Below are positions 43,660 to 55,078 of a stretch of 64,000 nucleotides of DNA, piece by piece (position 1 is the first letter of the stretch; every line of letters starts with the position of its first letter). Made by a program: the position numbers and the translations under genes. Source of the DNA: Haberlea rhodopensis (taxonomy: Eukaryota > Streptophyta > Magnoliopsida > Lamiales > Gesneriaceae); NCBI GenBank assembly GCA_907163345.1, contig CAJQUN010000399.1:186001-250000 (forward strand). The letters run 5' to 3'. The notes beneath the pieces were generated by a model. It worked only from the letters and a program-made list of their open reading frames with translations, did no database searches and was not told where the DNA came from.

Positions 43660-44126
43660 CATCCTTACATTTGAACCAGGAAGAGGGGATTTTTATATTT
43701 TGATATAATGATAAATGAGCTGTAAAATAGCTAAGTGAGTTATTCTACAAAAACAAATTTATTGAGTCTAGATAATGGCAAAATGGTCTCAGTTTAAGAA
43801 ATTCTTCATTATTTTCGAAGAATATCTGTGAATCGGAGGCTTATGTCTATGTAAAGAGATTAAAATAGATAATTTATTAAAATCTAATAAATTATTCTCT
43901 ACAAAAACGGAGTGAATACCAAGTTGTTCTTTTATAATACGATGAACTAAAGTTTGTTGTGTACAATTTTTAGAAAGCATAATGGGATTGATTGCACTTT
44001 CCTTGAACTTCTATAAATCTTTTGTCAATTTCTTCTATGCACTATCCTTGAACTCCTTAACGTCTTCAGCTAATGGTTGTTGAGGCATCATGATGCCTAG
44101 GATCCAAGCGTCCGAGGCGGTAACAT

Positions 44127-44283
44127 TGTTGAGGATATTTTGGGATCCTTTAAAGATTAGGATATATTTAGTTTGATTTTTTCCTTGTATCTAATATTTA
44201 TCCATTCTCATGTATATTGTACATATCTATAGATTGAATACAAAATCCCACCAATGATTAAGGTGGTTTGATAAATCTTCACA
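44127..44283 (+). repeat. 5' LTR of the small copia element
   Basis: Runs from TGTTGAGGATATTTTGGG to CTTCACA, about 157 bp, directly followed by the primer site TGGTATCAGCCTA (44284-44296). Confidence 0.78.
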
Positions 44284-44330
44284 TGGTATCAGCCTAACCC
44301 TTTGGCTAACACCATCTTTTTCGATCCTTT

Positions 44331-44910
44331 ATGGCAGCCACAACCACCGCTTCTGCAGATTCTCTTATTCCCTTTTCCACCATGATCCATATGATCACCA
44401 TCAAGGTTCTTCCAATAATTACCTTCTCTGGAAAATCAGATTGTTCCTCTCCTCACATGCCAAACCTTATTGGTTTTATTGATGGCTCTGTCACGCCATC
44501 TTCGCCCACCACCTCTGCCTCAAATGGTTCGCCCACTGCCAATCAAAAATTAATTGATTGGCACATGCAAGATAAAAGGCTTCTAAGCCTTCTACTATCC
44601 TCTCTTTTCGATGAAGCCATGGCCGAGGCTCTTGGATGCACCACCTCTCATGCAGTTTGGCTTGCACTTGAGACCGCCTTTAGCAAACAGCTCCAAGTCT
44701 TGTGAATTGCGTATTAAGGAAGACCTTCAACTCATGAAAAAGAAAACCCATTCGGTTGCTGATTATGCTCGACAATTTAAGTCCTGTTGTGATCAACTTG
44801 CCGCTATTAATCGTTCTACTGACGATACAGACAACTCTCATTAGTTCTTGCGTGGCCTTGGACCTTGTGATACCTCAACGTCTCATGACGACAATAAGGC
44901 ATTTATGGCT
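44331..44910 (+). pseudogene. gag: Copia gag fragment
   Basis: ATG 44331 opens MAATTTASADSLIPF. IGFIDGSVTPSSP and NQKLIDWHMQDKRLLSLLLS, then AVWLALETAF, are typical of the copia Gag domain (UBN2/Retrotran_gag type). A frame change near 44690 leads to SCELRIKEDLQLMKKK and SVADYARQFKSCCDQLA in another frame, followed by a stop at 44842. FLRGLGP is readable after it. No zinc knuckle or pol follows. It is an old remnant. Confidence 0.78.
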
Positions 44911-44930
44911 TCATATGTATATATAAATTT

Positions 44931-44935
44931 TCATT
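44931..44935. repeat. Sirevirus 2 target duplication, left copy
   Basis: TCATT, repeated at 56310-56314. Confidence 0.92.
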
Positions 44936-46081
44936 TGTTAGGATCGGAGGTGTGTTTAGAATGGGGGGTTGAATAAACACTACCCTCAAATTCAATTCTT
45001 CTTCTGATTACTGCAAACTGTAAGGTAATGCAGTAGCTTCTCAATCCAATGTGCAAGTCAGCAGACACTTAGTAAAGTGCGGAATACGTCTACTGCACTT
45101 GTAAGTGAACTAAAGTAAACAAAAATACATAAGTAAATAACACAGAGATTGTTTCTGAAAGTTCGAAGACAACGCTTCTACGTCTCCTCTTCTTCCTTTG
45201 TAGGAATGATACACTAGAAGACTTTGGTTTACACTTTATAGTATACAACCTTCGTAGGCTTTCACACAGCTTAGCCTAAACTCCTAGCAACACAAAGTTT
45301 ATGGTATGTTTACAATTATACTTCTTAACACTCTTTTGAATAAGTATTACACTTGTAAGCTTCGAGTGTTCTTGAATTGTCTTTGAGCAGTACACCAGTT
45401 TGACTTGATCTTTTATATATCAGTGGACTTCTGCTCTAGCTGAATCTTTAGAGAGATATAACTTCAGTATCTTTCACTGATTGATATTTTTGAATATTCT
45501 TATATCGGAGGATTCATCATTAATCTTCATTCTTCCAGAGGCTGTATTTATAGATATCATTGTCTAACGGTAATCTTTCTTTGTATGGAAAGCTTTGCAT
45601 AGAATCCGTTTCCTTTCTCATTTCATATGAGGTTTATCTTCCTTCCATTTTTGTTCAGCAACGGCTCTTTGAATCTGACGAAATTGGTGGCGATGAATTC
45701 GTAGTGCCCGTCGTTCTGTTGTACCTTTGTCAAATTCAGTTGTACTCACTTCAACTGGTATTTTAGATCTACTGCTGAATTCACTTCTTCTGGTACTGTG
45801 GCTTCAGTATACAGTTATACTCTTGAATCCAGTAGACGTCAGTTGGATAGTTGACAGACTTCATACAGTAGATGTCTTTACCCGGTAGATGTCTTCATCC
45901 AGTAGGTGTCTTCACCCGGTAGCTGTCTTCATCCATTAGGTGTCTTCACCCGGTAGATGTCTTCATCCAGTAGATGTCTCCACCAAGTAGATGTCTTCAT
46001 CCAGTAGGTGTCTCTTCCCGGTAGATGTCTTTACCCTGTAGATGTTTGTAATCACCAAAACTTAGAAATCATTTCCCAACA
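44936..46081 (-). repeat. Sirevirus 2 3' LTR
   Basis: Runs from TGTTAGGATC to TTTCCCAACA, 1146 bp. The G run has only 6 G (44963-44968). A minisatellite of about 18-19-bp units (GTAGATGTCTTCATCCA type) fills about 45875-46045. Confidence 0.93.
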
Positions 46082-46096
46082 ATTTCCCCCTTTTTG
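46082..46096 (-). other. Sirevirus 2 polypurine tract
   Basis: The minus strand reads CAAAAAGGGGGAAAT directly before the LTR. A second similar tract is at about 46298-46312, as is common in Sireviruses. Confidence 0.87.
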
Positions 46097-46670
46097 GTGA
46101 TGACAAAACTAAGCAATAACGATTTCATACTCGAATAATTTAAACGGTGAATCCTGAAAAGACTAGTTGCGGAGAGGAAGAGCTTCGATCCACCTTATTT
46201 CAGAGAGGAAGAGCTTCGATTGGGGAGATAGTCAAATGTATATTCATCAGGCCTCCATGGTTTATGGATTCACCCATGAAAATAGTCTATCTCTGTTTTC
46301 CCCCTTTTTGTCATCAGCACCCAGATATCTCTTGATTATAGTTCCTGACTGATGATGAGCATCAGAGCAGGATCCAAACGCTGAAGCTTAACGTAGCTGG
46401 GTTAGATAAGTAATCAACCCATGAGGGGTTGATTTAGATAAGTAATAAAGCCATGAAAATAAACAATTGCAAAGAGAAAACAAGGAATTTTCAAGGAATT
46501 GAAAATTATCATGATGAGGGAATGTGTGTGATAAGAACAAGAATAAGCCTCTATTTATAGAAGAATTTAAATAAGTGTGAACACAAAACTGATGTTACGA
46601 TAAACACGGAAAAAGTCAAATGAAAACAGTAAAAAGATAAGAGTAATTAATAAGGGATCAGAAAACGATA

Positions 46671-49250
46671 CTATTTCCTCCCTAACCAATGTTGGGAATA
46701 GTCGCGCTGTTCGGTAGACGGTTGGCGTGGACTTTGAGATCTTGGCTGGGAAGATAGTCTGGACTGATGTTGGATAGGCTTTGGTAAGCCATCACTCAAA
46801 TCCTGAAGTTGTGAGGCAAAGGCCTCCTGCATAGTAGCCAGCTGCTCAGACAAGTGCTTCTTAGTGTCTTCAAGTTTCTCCTCCAATGCCAGTGTAGATG
46901 CAGCATGGAGAGAGTCATTCTGCTGCTTCAACTGGAGATTAGTTTGCCCTATCCTCGAAAATACATCGGCAAAGGCATCAAGAACGAATTGGTGATTTCT
47001 GTTAACAGCGGTTTGAAGTCTGTCCAGTTCTCGATTTATATGCCCAAACTCATGATCTGTATGTAGCTGATGGCTATCAATAGCATTGCTGGCATTTCGT
47101 TCTTCAGTCTTGAGCTTATTGATCTCACTAGCCAGCCCGGAGATCAACGTTGTCATATGGCCAAGCTGTACTGTTATAGCAGAAGGGCCTTCGATAGACA
47201 AAGGATCAGCAAAATCAAAAAAATCAGCAGAAGGTTCATTTCCTATGGATTGCTCCAATTCCTCAGGCGGAGTGGCAGCAGGTGCAGGAAGAGAGCCAGT
47301 AGGAGCAAATTGAGGGCTGGTATGAGCATCAGCTGCAGTTGTGGACACGCAGCGTCCAGGTGAGGTATCATCTGGAGGAATTTGTGAGGTTGAGGGGTTG
47401 AGTTCAGAGGTTGTTGGTTGAGCAGGGGGTTCAACTTGTGGTGAGAGCTGGGTCTCAGGGTGAGTCGGAGGTGCAGGGGGTGCAACGTGATGTGTGATTT
47501 GGCAAGCATCAGTGTGTGCAGCATGTGCAGAGGTAACAGGTGAAGGGATAGGTGTTTCTGTATGAGATGAGGAAGGGGTGACTTGGTTGACAATTGTTTG
47601 GATGATGTTGTCAACGTTTGTGGAGTCAACATCAAATTCTGGTTGGATGGGGTCATCATGCAGTGGAGATGCAGCTGTTGTATCCAATTCCATAGTACCA
47701 ATTACTTCAGGAATGGTAGGGATAATGCTCAAATCGGTGGGAGCAGGTTCAGCAACACCTGGTATAATAAAGCAGGAGTGCAAACCTGTGCTGATCCTTA
47801 GATCATGCAGAGCAGTCTCAGCCAGTTCCAGCTTTGGACCTAGAGCATTTAAAACAGCTCTGTCATGATTAGCATTTCCAGCGTTGGCATTGAATTCATT
47901 GGCTCGGGATGTGACCATGGTTTGAAGTTCACCCACATAGATCATCATACGGAATACATCCCTGAGCTGGAGGGTCTTTGCTATGTCTTGTGTTTGTAGA
48001 AAGGCCATAACTTGGTTCTCGTCAAGCTTCGCCTGTTCCAGGAGTGGAGAAATATCATCAAAGCGGACTTTCAGGCGAGCTTTTACCCATCTGTCAAATA
48101 CCTCAAGTTGAGGCTGCATGTTAGTCTCAATAGTATTCATCACCAATTCAATCTCACAGGCTACTGGTGTGGAGATAGGGGCTATTGGGTCCTTTTCTTT
48201 GCCAATGGGAGAGCTCTTGGGATTGCAGTAGGGGCAAAGAGATTTGGGAGCTCTGAGGGAAATGGAGCCTGGTTGTTGATGGGTACTGGGGTTGGTGATT
48301 GGATCAGTTGCAGCAGTAGTTGGAGTAAAAGGAATCATGGCCAATGGAGCAACTGAGCTCACTGGTTCCACTGCCAAAGTTGGAACCTCAGCATCAGAGA
48401 GTGCTGAGGATACTTGCAACTTACCTACAACTGGTCCTCCTCTCCTTGTTCTGGGCCTTTTGCAGGAGGAAGTGGTGATGTTTCATCAGATTCTGAGACA
48501 GTATGCTCAGAGTCACTAACCACCTGAGGTTGTCTCCGCTTGATGACAACTGTTGTACTTGTGCCAGTCTCTCCACCGACTCTTTTCTTGTTGATCTCTA
48601 GATATCTTGCATTGATAAGTCGCCCTGGATGGAGAGAAGAAGGAACTCCGGCCTGAATATTTTTGCTCTCAAAGATACGACTAAGAGGGAGAGCAAATCC
48701 AGATTGACCTTTTCCAGCAGTCACTAGGCCTGATAGGACTTGGAATAGAATAACTGACCAGTTAACTTCGATGTCGTTAACGATGGCAATCATCAATCCG
48801 AATTTTTCTGGCATTATGACATCAAAAGATCCAGCTTTGCAGAGCAGACCCTTAGAGATAATATCTGATAGTTGTCGAAAGTGGCTCTTTATCAACACTT
48901 TCTTGAAAGGTGGTCTGCGAAGGCGCTCACCAGTTTCAGAAAAAACTTGTTCTCATCTTATCAACAATAGTTTCAGGAATGGAGGATGCATCAGTGATTC
49001 CAGTCATTGGGAGGCACATGTGAGTAGCAAACTCCTCCCTGGTAATAGTAACGGATTGTCCTGAGACAGAGGACACCACTATGTTGTTCACCATTTGAGC
49101 CTTGGCGAAGAACTCGTGAATAGCCGTCGTGTAGAGAGTAGATGCTTGACTTAGAATCACCAACAACCTAGAAGTGTCCAGTTTGTGGAACACCGCTTTC
49201 ATGGCTTCATCCGAGGAAGTTGATATCGAGTTGAAATCAACATGGATAGC
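46671..49250 (-). pseudogene. Sirevirus 2 3' ORF (frameshifted homologue of the Sirevirus 1 ORF)
   Basis: Three blocks in two or more frames run from about 49250 to the stop at 46671. The first has FTNAIHVDFNSIS and the matching start region of the Sirevirus 1 ORF. The second (48898-48425) has LLCKAGSFDVIMPEKFGLMI and NWSVILFQVL. The third (48419-46671; 582 residues) has a Pro/Thr/Ser-rich middle and a Gln/Leu-rich, probably coiled-coil end, finishing with a Ser/Arg/Gln-rich tail. The size, order and domain layout match Sirevirus 1, so the ORF is an old part of this lineage. No membrane segment is obvious. Function is unknown. Confidence 0.8.
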
Positions 49251-49811
49251 GTTGGTGAAGAAACTTGGTTGGCTTGATTTTGAGATGTTGTGTTTGCTTT
49301 GAACGTTTGCAAATCCTGCGAGAGAGAGAGAGAGAGTTGCTTTAGGGTTTGAGATTTTTATAACTTCTTAAGGAAACACACTGAATTCTCGGAGAAGAAG
49401 GCGGTTAAAAAGATAATGGGTAGATGTAACGTCGTACTGTAGATGAACTGACACATGTATACGTGGCGCTCATCTAAACCATTTAAAATAAAAAACCTCT
49501 GAAGCAGTGGGTCTGAAAAAGGGCGGGATTAGAATAAGTTAAAAGTAATAAAATAAATAATTTTGAATTCCGACGTCCCGACTGGTTGCTAAAAAATTTA
49601 AAAAAAAAACAACTAGGCATATATGGTAACATCCGCTGGTATGTAGATGTCTACTGGTAAGGTAGCTTCTACTGCAGTGGAACATTGTATTACCAGCCAA
49701 GCAACGATATAGGGAAATTTTTACCAAATTCCCCCTGAATACATGCAGTTACATACAAACGATTCCCCCTGAATTTAATAACAGTAAATAAATACGAATT
49801 AAGAAGAAATA

Positions 49812-52800
49812 TCAATTAATCCAAGGATATTCCGGAAGTAAGAGAATTTTGCATCTGGTAGGGGCTTGGTAAAAATATCTGCTGCTTGCTGCTTGCTGCT
49901 CAGTGGATATGTACTCCAGTCGAATCTCCTTCTTCATTACGTGGTCTCTGATAAAGTGATGTCGAATGTCGATATGCTTTGTTCGAGAATGGAGCACTGG
50001 ATTGTACGTAATACCTATGGCAGAAGTATTGTCACAGAAGATTGGAGCTTCAGTTGACTCAATGCCGTAGTCTCGCAATTGTTGTTGAATCCAGAGCAGC
50101 TGAGCACAGCAACTTCCTGCAGCAAGGTATTCTGCTTCAGCTGTAGAGGTTGCGATGGAAGTTTGCTTCTTGCATCCCCATGAAATAAGTCTATCCCCTA
50201 AAAACTGACAGTACCCACTGGTACTCTTCCTGTCAATTTTGCATCCAGCGTAGTCTGCATCTGAGTATCCGATAAGATTGAAAGTGGAGTCCTTTGGATA
50301 CCATAGACCGGCATTCTCTGTCCCTTTTAAGTACTTCAGAATGCGTTTAGTTGCTGTGAAATGAGATTGCTTGGGATTGGCTTGAAATCTCACACAGATG
50401 CAGACTGCAAACATGATATCAGGTCGACTAGCTGTTAAGTAGAGTAATGAACCGATGATACCGCGATACATTTTCTCATCTACTGGTATTCCAAATTCAT
50501 CCAAATCAAGCTTTGCAAATGAGCTCATAGGTGTAGCAGCAGCTGAGCTGGTATTCATCCCATACTTCTTCAGAAGCTCTTTGGTATACTTGGATTGATT
50601 TATCAGAATTCCCTCACTGGATTGTTTAACTTGCAATCCTAGGAAAAACGATAGTTCTCCCATCATGCTCATTTCAAATTGGTCCTGCATTATCTTTGAA
50701 AATCTTTCACATAATTTTGGGTTAGTACTGCCAAATATAATGTCATCAACATATATCTGAACTAGCAGAGTATGGTCACCCTTCGTAAATTTAAATAGAG
50801 TGTTGTCCACCGTGCCAATGGTGAAGTCGTGTTCAGTCAAGTATTTTGATAGCGTTTCATACCATGCACGGGGAGCTTGCTTCAGACCATACAAAGCTTT
50901 GTTCAGATGATAAACATAAGATGGTTGCAGATGGCTTTCAAATCCAGGAAGTTGTTCAACATAGACTTCTTCCTGGAGATTACCGTTAAGAAATCCACTC
51001 TTAACATCCATCTGATAGACTTTGAAGTCCTTAAATGCAGCAAAGGTAAGAAATATGCGAATGGCTTCTAATCGGGCTACAGGGGCAAAGGTTTCATCAA
51101 AATCAATGCCTTCTTCCTGCCTGTATCCCTGTGCAACTAATCTTGCTTTATTCCTAATTACTGCACCATTTTCATCTAGCTTATTTCTAATTTACCCATT
51201 TAGTGCCAATAACTGTGTGATGCGATGGACGTGGAACTAAATGCCAAACATTATTCCTCTGACATGGATTAAGTTCTTCCTGCATAGCTTCTACCCAACT
51301 GGGATCTAAGATTGCATCATCAATCTTTTTAGGTTCTAAGTGAGATATGAATGATGTATGAAGAAATTCATTAATCATCTGTCCTCTGGTACGAAGAGGA
51401 GCAAGAGGGTTACCGATGACCTGCTTGGGTGGATGCTCCTTCTGCCACCTGAGCGGAGGTCCAAGGGGATTGGTTTCTTCATTTATTTGAATTGTAGATG
51501 GTAGCTTAGTTGGACTAGCTGGTTCACTGTTTTCATCTTCACCATCGACTGTAGTAGGAGTCAGCCTGATTCCAGTGTCAGTGGGTTCCAGTGTCTGTTG
51601 AACAGCAGGTTCTTCTGTTTGAGCTTCTGGAACTTCTGGCTCTAGGCTGCAGTCAATTCTTTTATTTGAATTTTCTTCTTCATCAATTGAATCATCAATC
51701 ACTATGTTTTCCAGTCGATTGCTCAAATTGTTGATTCGTAAGTCGTTTTCAGTGCTGTCTGCAGACTCATCAAATTTAACATGAATGGATTCTTCTACAG
51801 TAAGAGTTCTGTTGTTGAATACTCTAAAAGCTTTACTAACAGTAGAATAGCCAAGAAATATTCCAGCATCAGATTTAGCATCAAAAGCGGTGAGATGAGT
51901 CTTTCCATTGTTGTGAATAAAGCATTTGGAACCAAACACATGGAAATAAGAAATATTTGGCTTACTGCCATTCCAGATCTCATATGGAGTTTTGTCTGCT
52001 CGTTTATTAATCATTGATCTGTTTTGCGTATAACAAGCTGTGTTGACTGCTTCTGCCCAAAACCTCTGCGAGATGTTAGATTCTGCTAGCATAGTTCGCG
52101 CAACTTCTTTCAAAGTGCGGTTCCTACGCTCAGCAACTCCGTTTTGCTGTGGTGTTCTTGCAGCAGAGTATTCGTGTTTGATACCTAGGTCATCTAGATA
52201 TGATTCGAGTGATTGATTGGTAAATTCTGTACCTTGGTCACTTCGAATTCTATCTATCTTACATGATTTCTTATTTTGTAGTCTCTTGAGTAGCTTGATC
52301 AGCTTTGGAGTAGCCTGATCTTTACCACTCAGAAATAAGACCCACGTAAAGCGAGAATAATCATCTATCAACACGAGAGTGTACTTCATTCCCCCTAGAC
52401 TTGTTACTGGTATAGGACCAAAAAGATCCATGTGCAGCAACTCTAGGCACCGGGAAGAAGATTTACTCCCTTTGTTTTTAAAGGTGGATCTGATTTGCTT
52501 GCCCAATTGGCAGGCTGAACAGATCTTATCTTTTGAGAACTCGATTTGCGCCAGTCCAACAACCATGTCAAGTTTACGAAGACTGGCAATAGTTTTAAAG
52601 TTTAAGTGACTCAACCGCTTGTGCCAAAGCCAATTTTTGGAGTAATTCAAAGCAGCAAAGCAAGTAGGGGAGGCAGGTTGATTAAAGTTCCAGTCAATCA
52701 TATAGGTGTTCTCATGCCTTTTTCCTACAATCAGAGTATTACCATCAATAGTCTTAATTGTGCACGTGTGCTGATTGAATTCTGCAGAATAACCATTGTC

Positions 52801-53049
52801 ACATAATTGACTGATACTAATCAAGTTGTAGCATAGATTTTCTACTAACAAGATGTCTTTGATAATAACATTATCATGGATAATCTTACCCTTACCCACA
52901 GTTCTACCTTTCACATTGTCCCCAAAGGTTATCCTTGGTCCGGAGATATCAACTAACTCAGACAGCAGAGTAGCGTTCCCTGTCATATGTCTAGAGCATC
53001 CACTGCCCAGAAACCACTCAGAGCTCCGAACCTTCTGCACTCTAGATTT
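49812..53049 (-). pseudogene. pol: Sirevirus 2 pol: protease (D to G), integrase, RT, RNaseH
   Basis: Protease and integrase share one 622-residue frame (53055-51187): LGSGCSRHMTG, where the catalytic Asp is Gly; WHKRLSHLNF; CSACQLGKQ; HMDLFGPIP; RSDQGTEF; NGVAERRNRTLKE. A frame change near 51190 precedes RT, whose finger region (KARLVAQGYRQEEGIDF, about 51100) lies outside the long ORF. The RT/RNaseH frame 51011-49812 has MDVKSGFLNG, YVDDIIFGS (about 50745), STSGYCQFLG, STAEAEYLAAG and a complete RNaseH up to EQQAA. The end, which should read DIFTKPL, is shifted. Apart from these changes it is better preserved than pol of Sirevirus 1. Confidence 0.92.
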
Positions 53050-53127
53050 CTGCAATTAAAGCGAAAATATGATTGGTACCCAATCCTACTTGGGTCCAGA
53101 CAGGATTAGTCCTTTCGGAACCCACAC
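53050..53127 (-). other. Candidate 78-nt intron at the Sirevirus 2 gag/pol border
   Basis: CAA|GTGTGG at the start and TTGCAG|AAATC at the end would remove two stops (TAG 53086-53088 and a TAA near 53059) and keep the frame. It matches the candidate in Sirevirus 1 in place, length and phase. Confidence 0.4.
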
Positions 53128-55028
53128 TTGTATGACCCTGAGTAGCTTAGGTAGGTGTGTGTTCTGAAATGTGTGTGCATTCAAAAATGATGGTGATGGT
53201 CTTGACTGTGTAGTGTGATAATGAGTGTATGCATGTGCTTTTGATTTGTAGTTCCTGTTATTTGGCATATACCTCTTCTGGACAGGCTTACAATTGTAGT
53301 ACCAGTTGGGTTTAACCTCTCTAGCTGCTCGACCAGTGGGTTTAAGTTCATTTCTGTACTTTTGCCCCGGTTTAGCTTTCTTGATTGGTTCAACATAACC
53401 AATACCTCGGTGTGATGCCTGTTCCTTAATGAGTGTTTCTTTAACAGGTTCTTTAACCAGTTCAATGGGATCATATACAGTGCTAGATCTTACAAAGTTC
53501 ATTGGTTGAACATTGCTTTTCTTTAGACACAGCGGAGGTTCGTTACCAGATGAATTGTTGTCATTGCTATTATAGCCTATACCAGTTCGATCACCAGCAA
53601 GTCTTATAGACTCAAGCATTTCATCTTTTCTGGTAGTTGACGCATTCCAAGTGCTGACCAGTTTGCTGAGTTTCTGGTAAGCGCATTTGGCTTCATCTCT
53701 TTCTTTCACTAGGAGACTAGCTGTTTCCCTTAAGCATTCCAACTCATTTGATTGTTCACAATCAAGTTTGTTGTTATGCGTTTCCGTTGGGATTGGGTGC
53801 TCAGTCTTATAGCTTTCAAAGGATTCATATAACGTCCGATACTCATTGATCATGTCCTGCAATGCATTGGTAAGTTCACTATGTGTAAATTTAGATAGGT
53901 TAGACTCGTGTACCTCAATTTCATCATTTGCCATTAAGCAGTGGACTTCTTCGTCTTCACTCTCGCTGGACGAGCTGGTTGACTCCTCTGATTCTGATTC
54001 AGAATCAGCCCATTTGCTCTTACTTTCTTCTGCCATCAAAACCTTTTGATCTCTGTCCCTTCTGGATGATCTTCTAGTTTCCTTGGATTTTCTGTGATCC
54101 TTGGATCCTCTTTTGTGATCATCCTTTTTGGGTTTGGGACAGTCGGCGATGAAATGCCCTGGCTTGAGGCAGTTGAAGCATACTCGCTCTTCTTCTTCTG
54201 ATCTTCCTTTGAAGCTCTGCCTTCGTGGATATGATTTCTGATTCTTCTTCATGAACTTCCCGAATTTCTTTACGAACATTGCCATAGCATCATTACATAT
54301 CTTTTATGGAGTCATCTCTGTAGCAGTAGATATGGACTCCGATGCAGTGAGAGCTTTGGTAGGCTGACTGGTACTGGGTTCATCTTCAACCCGAATTCAT
54401 AAGCTTTTAAATCAGCAAACAGGTCATGCAGATATATCTTGTTGATATCCTTTGATTCTCTCATAGCAATGGTCTTGACATCCCATTCTCTTGGGAGACC
54501 TCTCATCACCTTGAGGGTGACTTCTCTGTTGGGTAACTCCTTACCCAGACTGCTGAGTTCATTAAATATTCCGGTCACTATTTCATCGTACTCGTTGAGA
54601 GTTTCTCCATTCATCATCTTGATATGCTCAAACTTCTGTAATGCCACAGTGAGCTTGTTCTCTTTGGTTTGATCATTTCCTTCATAGAGTTGGGCAATCT
54701 TCTCCCAGATTTCTTTAGCTGTGGAACACATTTTTATTTTGTTGAACATATTTTTGTCCAATGTTTTGAACAAAATGTCCTTAGCAACGTTGTCCAGATT
54801 GGCTTTCTTCTTTTCTTCATTTGACCATTGAGATCTGTTCTTTTCTACCATTTGTGGATCACCACTTGTGATAGAAGCAGCTGTATTGATTTTCATGATC
54901 TTCATGGGTCCTTCAGTGATTACATACCACATATCATCATCTTGAGCACTTAGATGTGCTTGCATACGGATTCTCCAATCATCATATTCGTCTTTCTTGA
55001 ACATAGGAATCTTGCTGAATGAGGCCAT
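53086..55028 (-). pseudogene. gag: Sirevirus 2 gag (frameshifted)
   Basis: ATG 55028 opens MASFSKIPMFKKDEYDDWRI. The upstream reading into the LTR is not genuine. The capsid region continues to ADLKAYEFGL, where a frame change near 54380 occurs. The second part (54285-53086) has the zinc knuckle CFNCLKPGHFIADC (about 54180), a Lys/Arg-rich run, an acidic Ser-rich run and a helical region. It ends VWVPKGLILSGPK and TAG, as in Sirevirus 1. Gag is the main particle protein of the element. Confidence 0.88.
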
Positions 55029-55061
55029 CTGATCTTTAGTATATCTCAAGATTGAGAAGAA

Positions 55062-55076
55062 CCTACTCTGATACCA
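55062..55076 (-). promoter_or_regulatory. Sirevirus 2 primer binding site, tRNA-iMet
   Basis: The minus strand reads TGGTATCAGAGTAGG two bases inside the 5' LTR. Confidence 0.9.
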
Positions 55077-55078
55077 CT

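Larger units (their letters stand above)
41487..44126. other. AT-rich spacer without genes
   Basis: It holds a (TA)n run at about 41780-41810, two MITE candidates listed separately, and two similar AT-rich blocks at about 42510-42600 and 42710-42800 that also match 24181-24300 in inverted orientation. No coding region can be supported. Confidence 0.6.
44127..44935 (+). mobile_element. Small Ty1/copia element, 5' part only
   Basis: It comprises a short LTR, an iMet primer site and the start of gag. It is lost before 44936, where Sirevirus 2 is inserted, and does not resume after 56314. The short LTR and the gag type fit the Ale/Retrofit group. Confidence 0.75.

Noticed and set aside
47070..47868. 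Plus-strand and alternative-frame ORFs opposite the Sirevirus 2 3' ORF
   Set aside because: Shadows caused by low-complexity sequence; no independent support.
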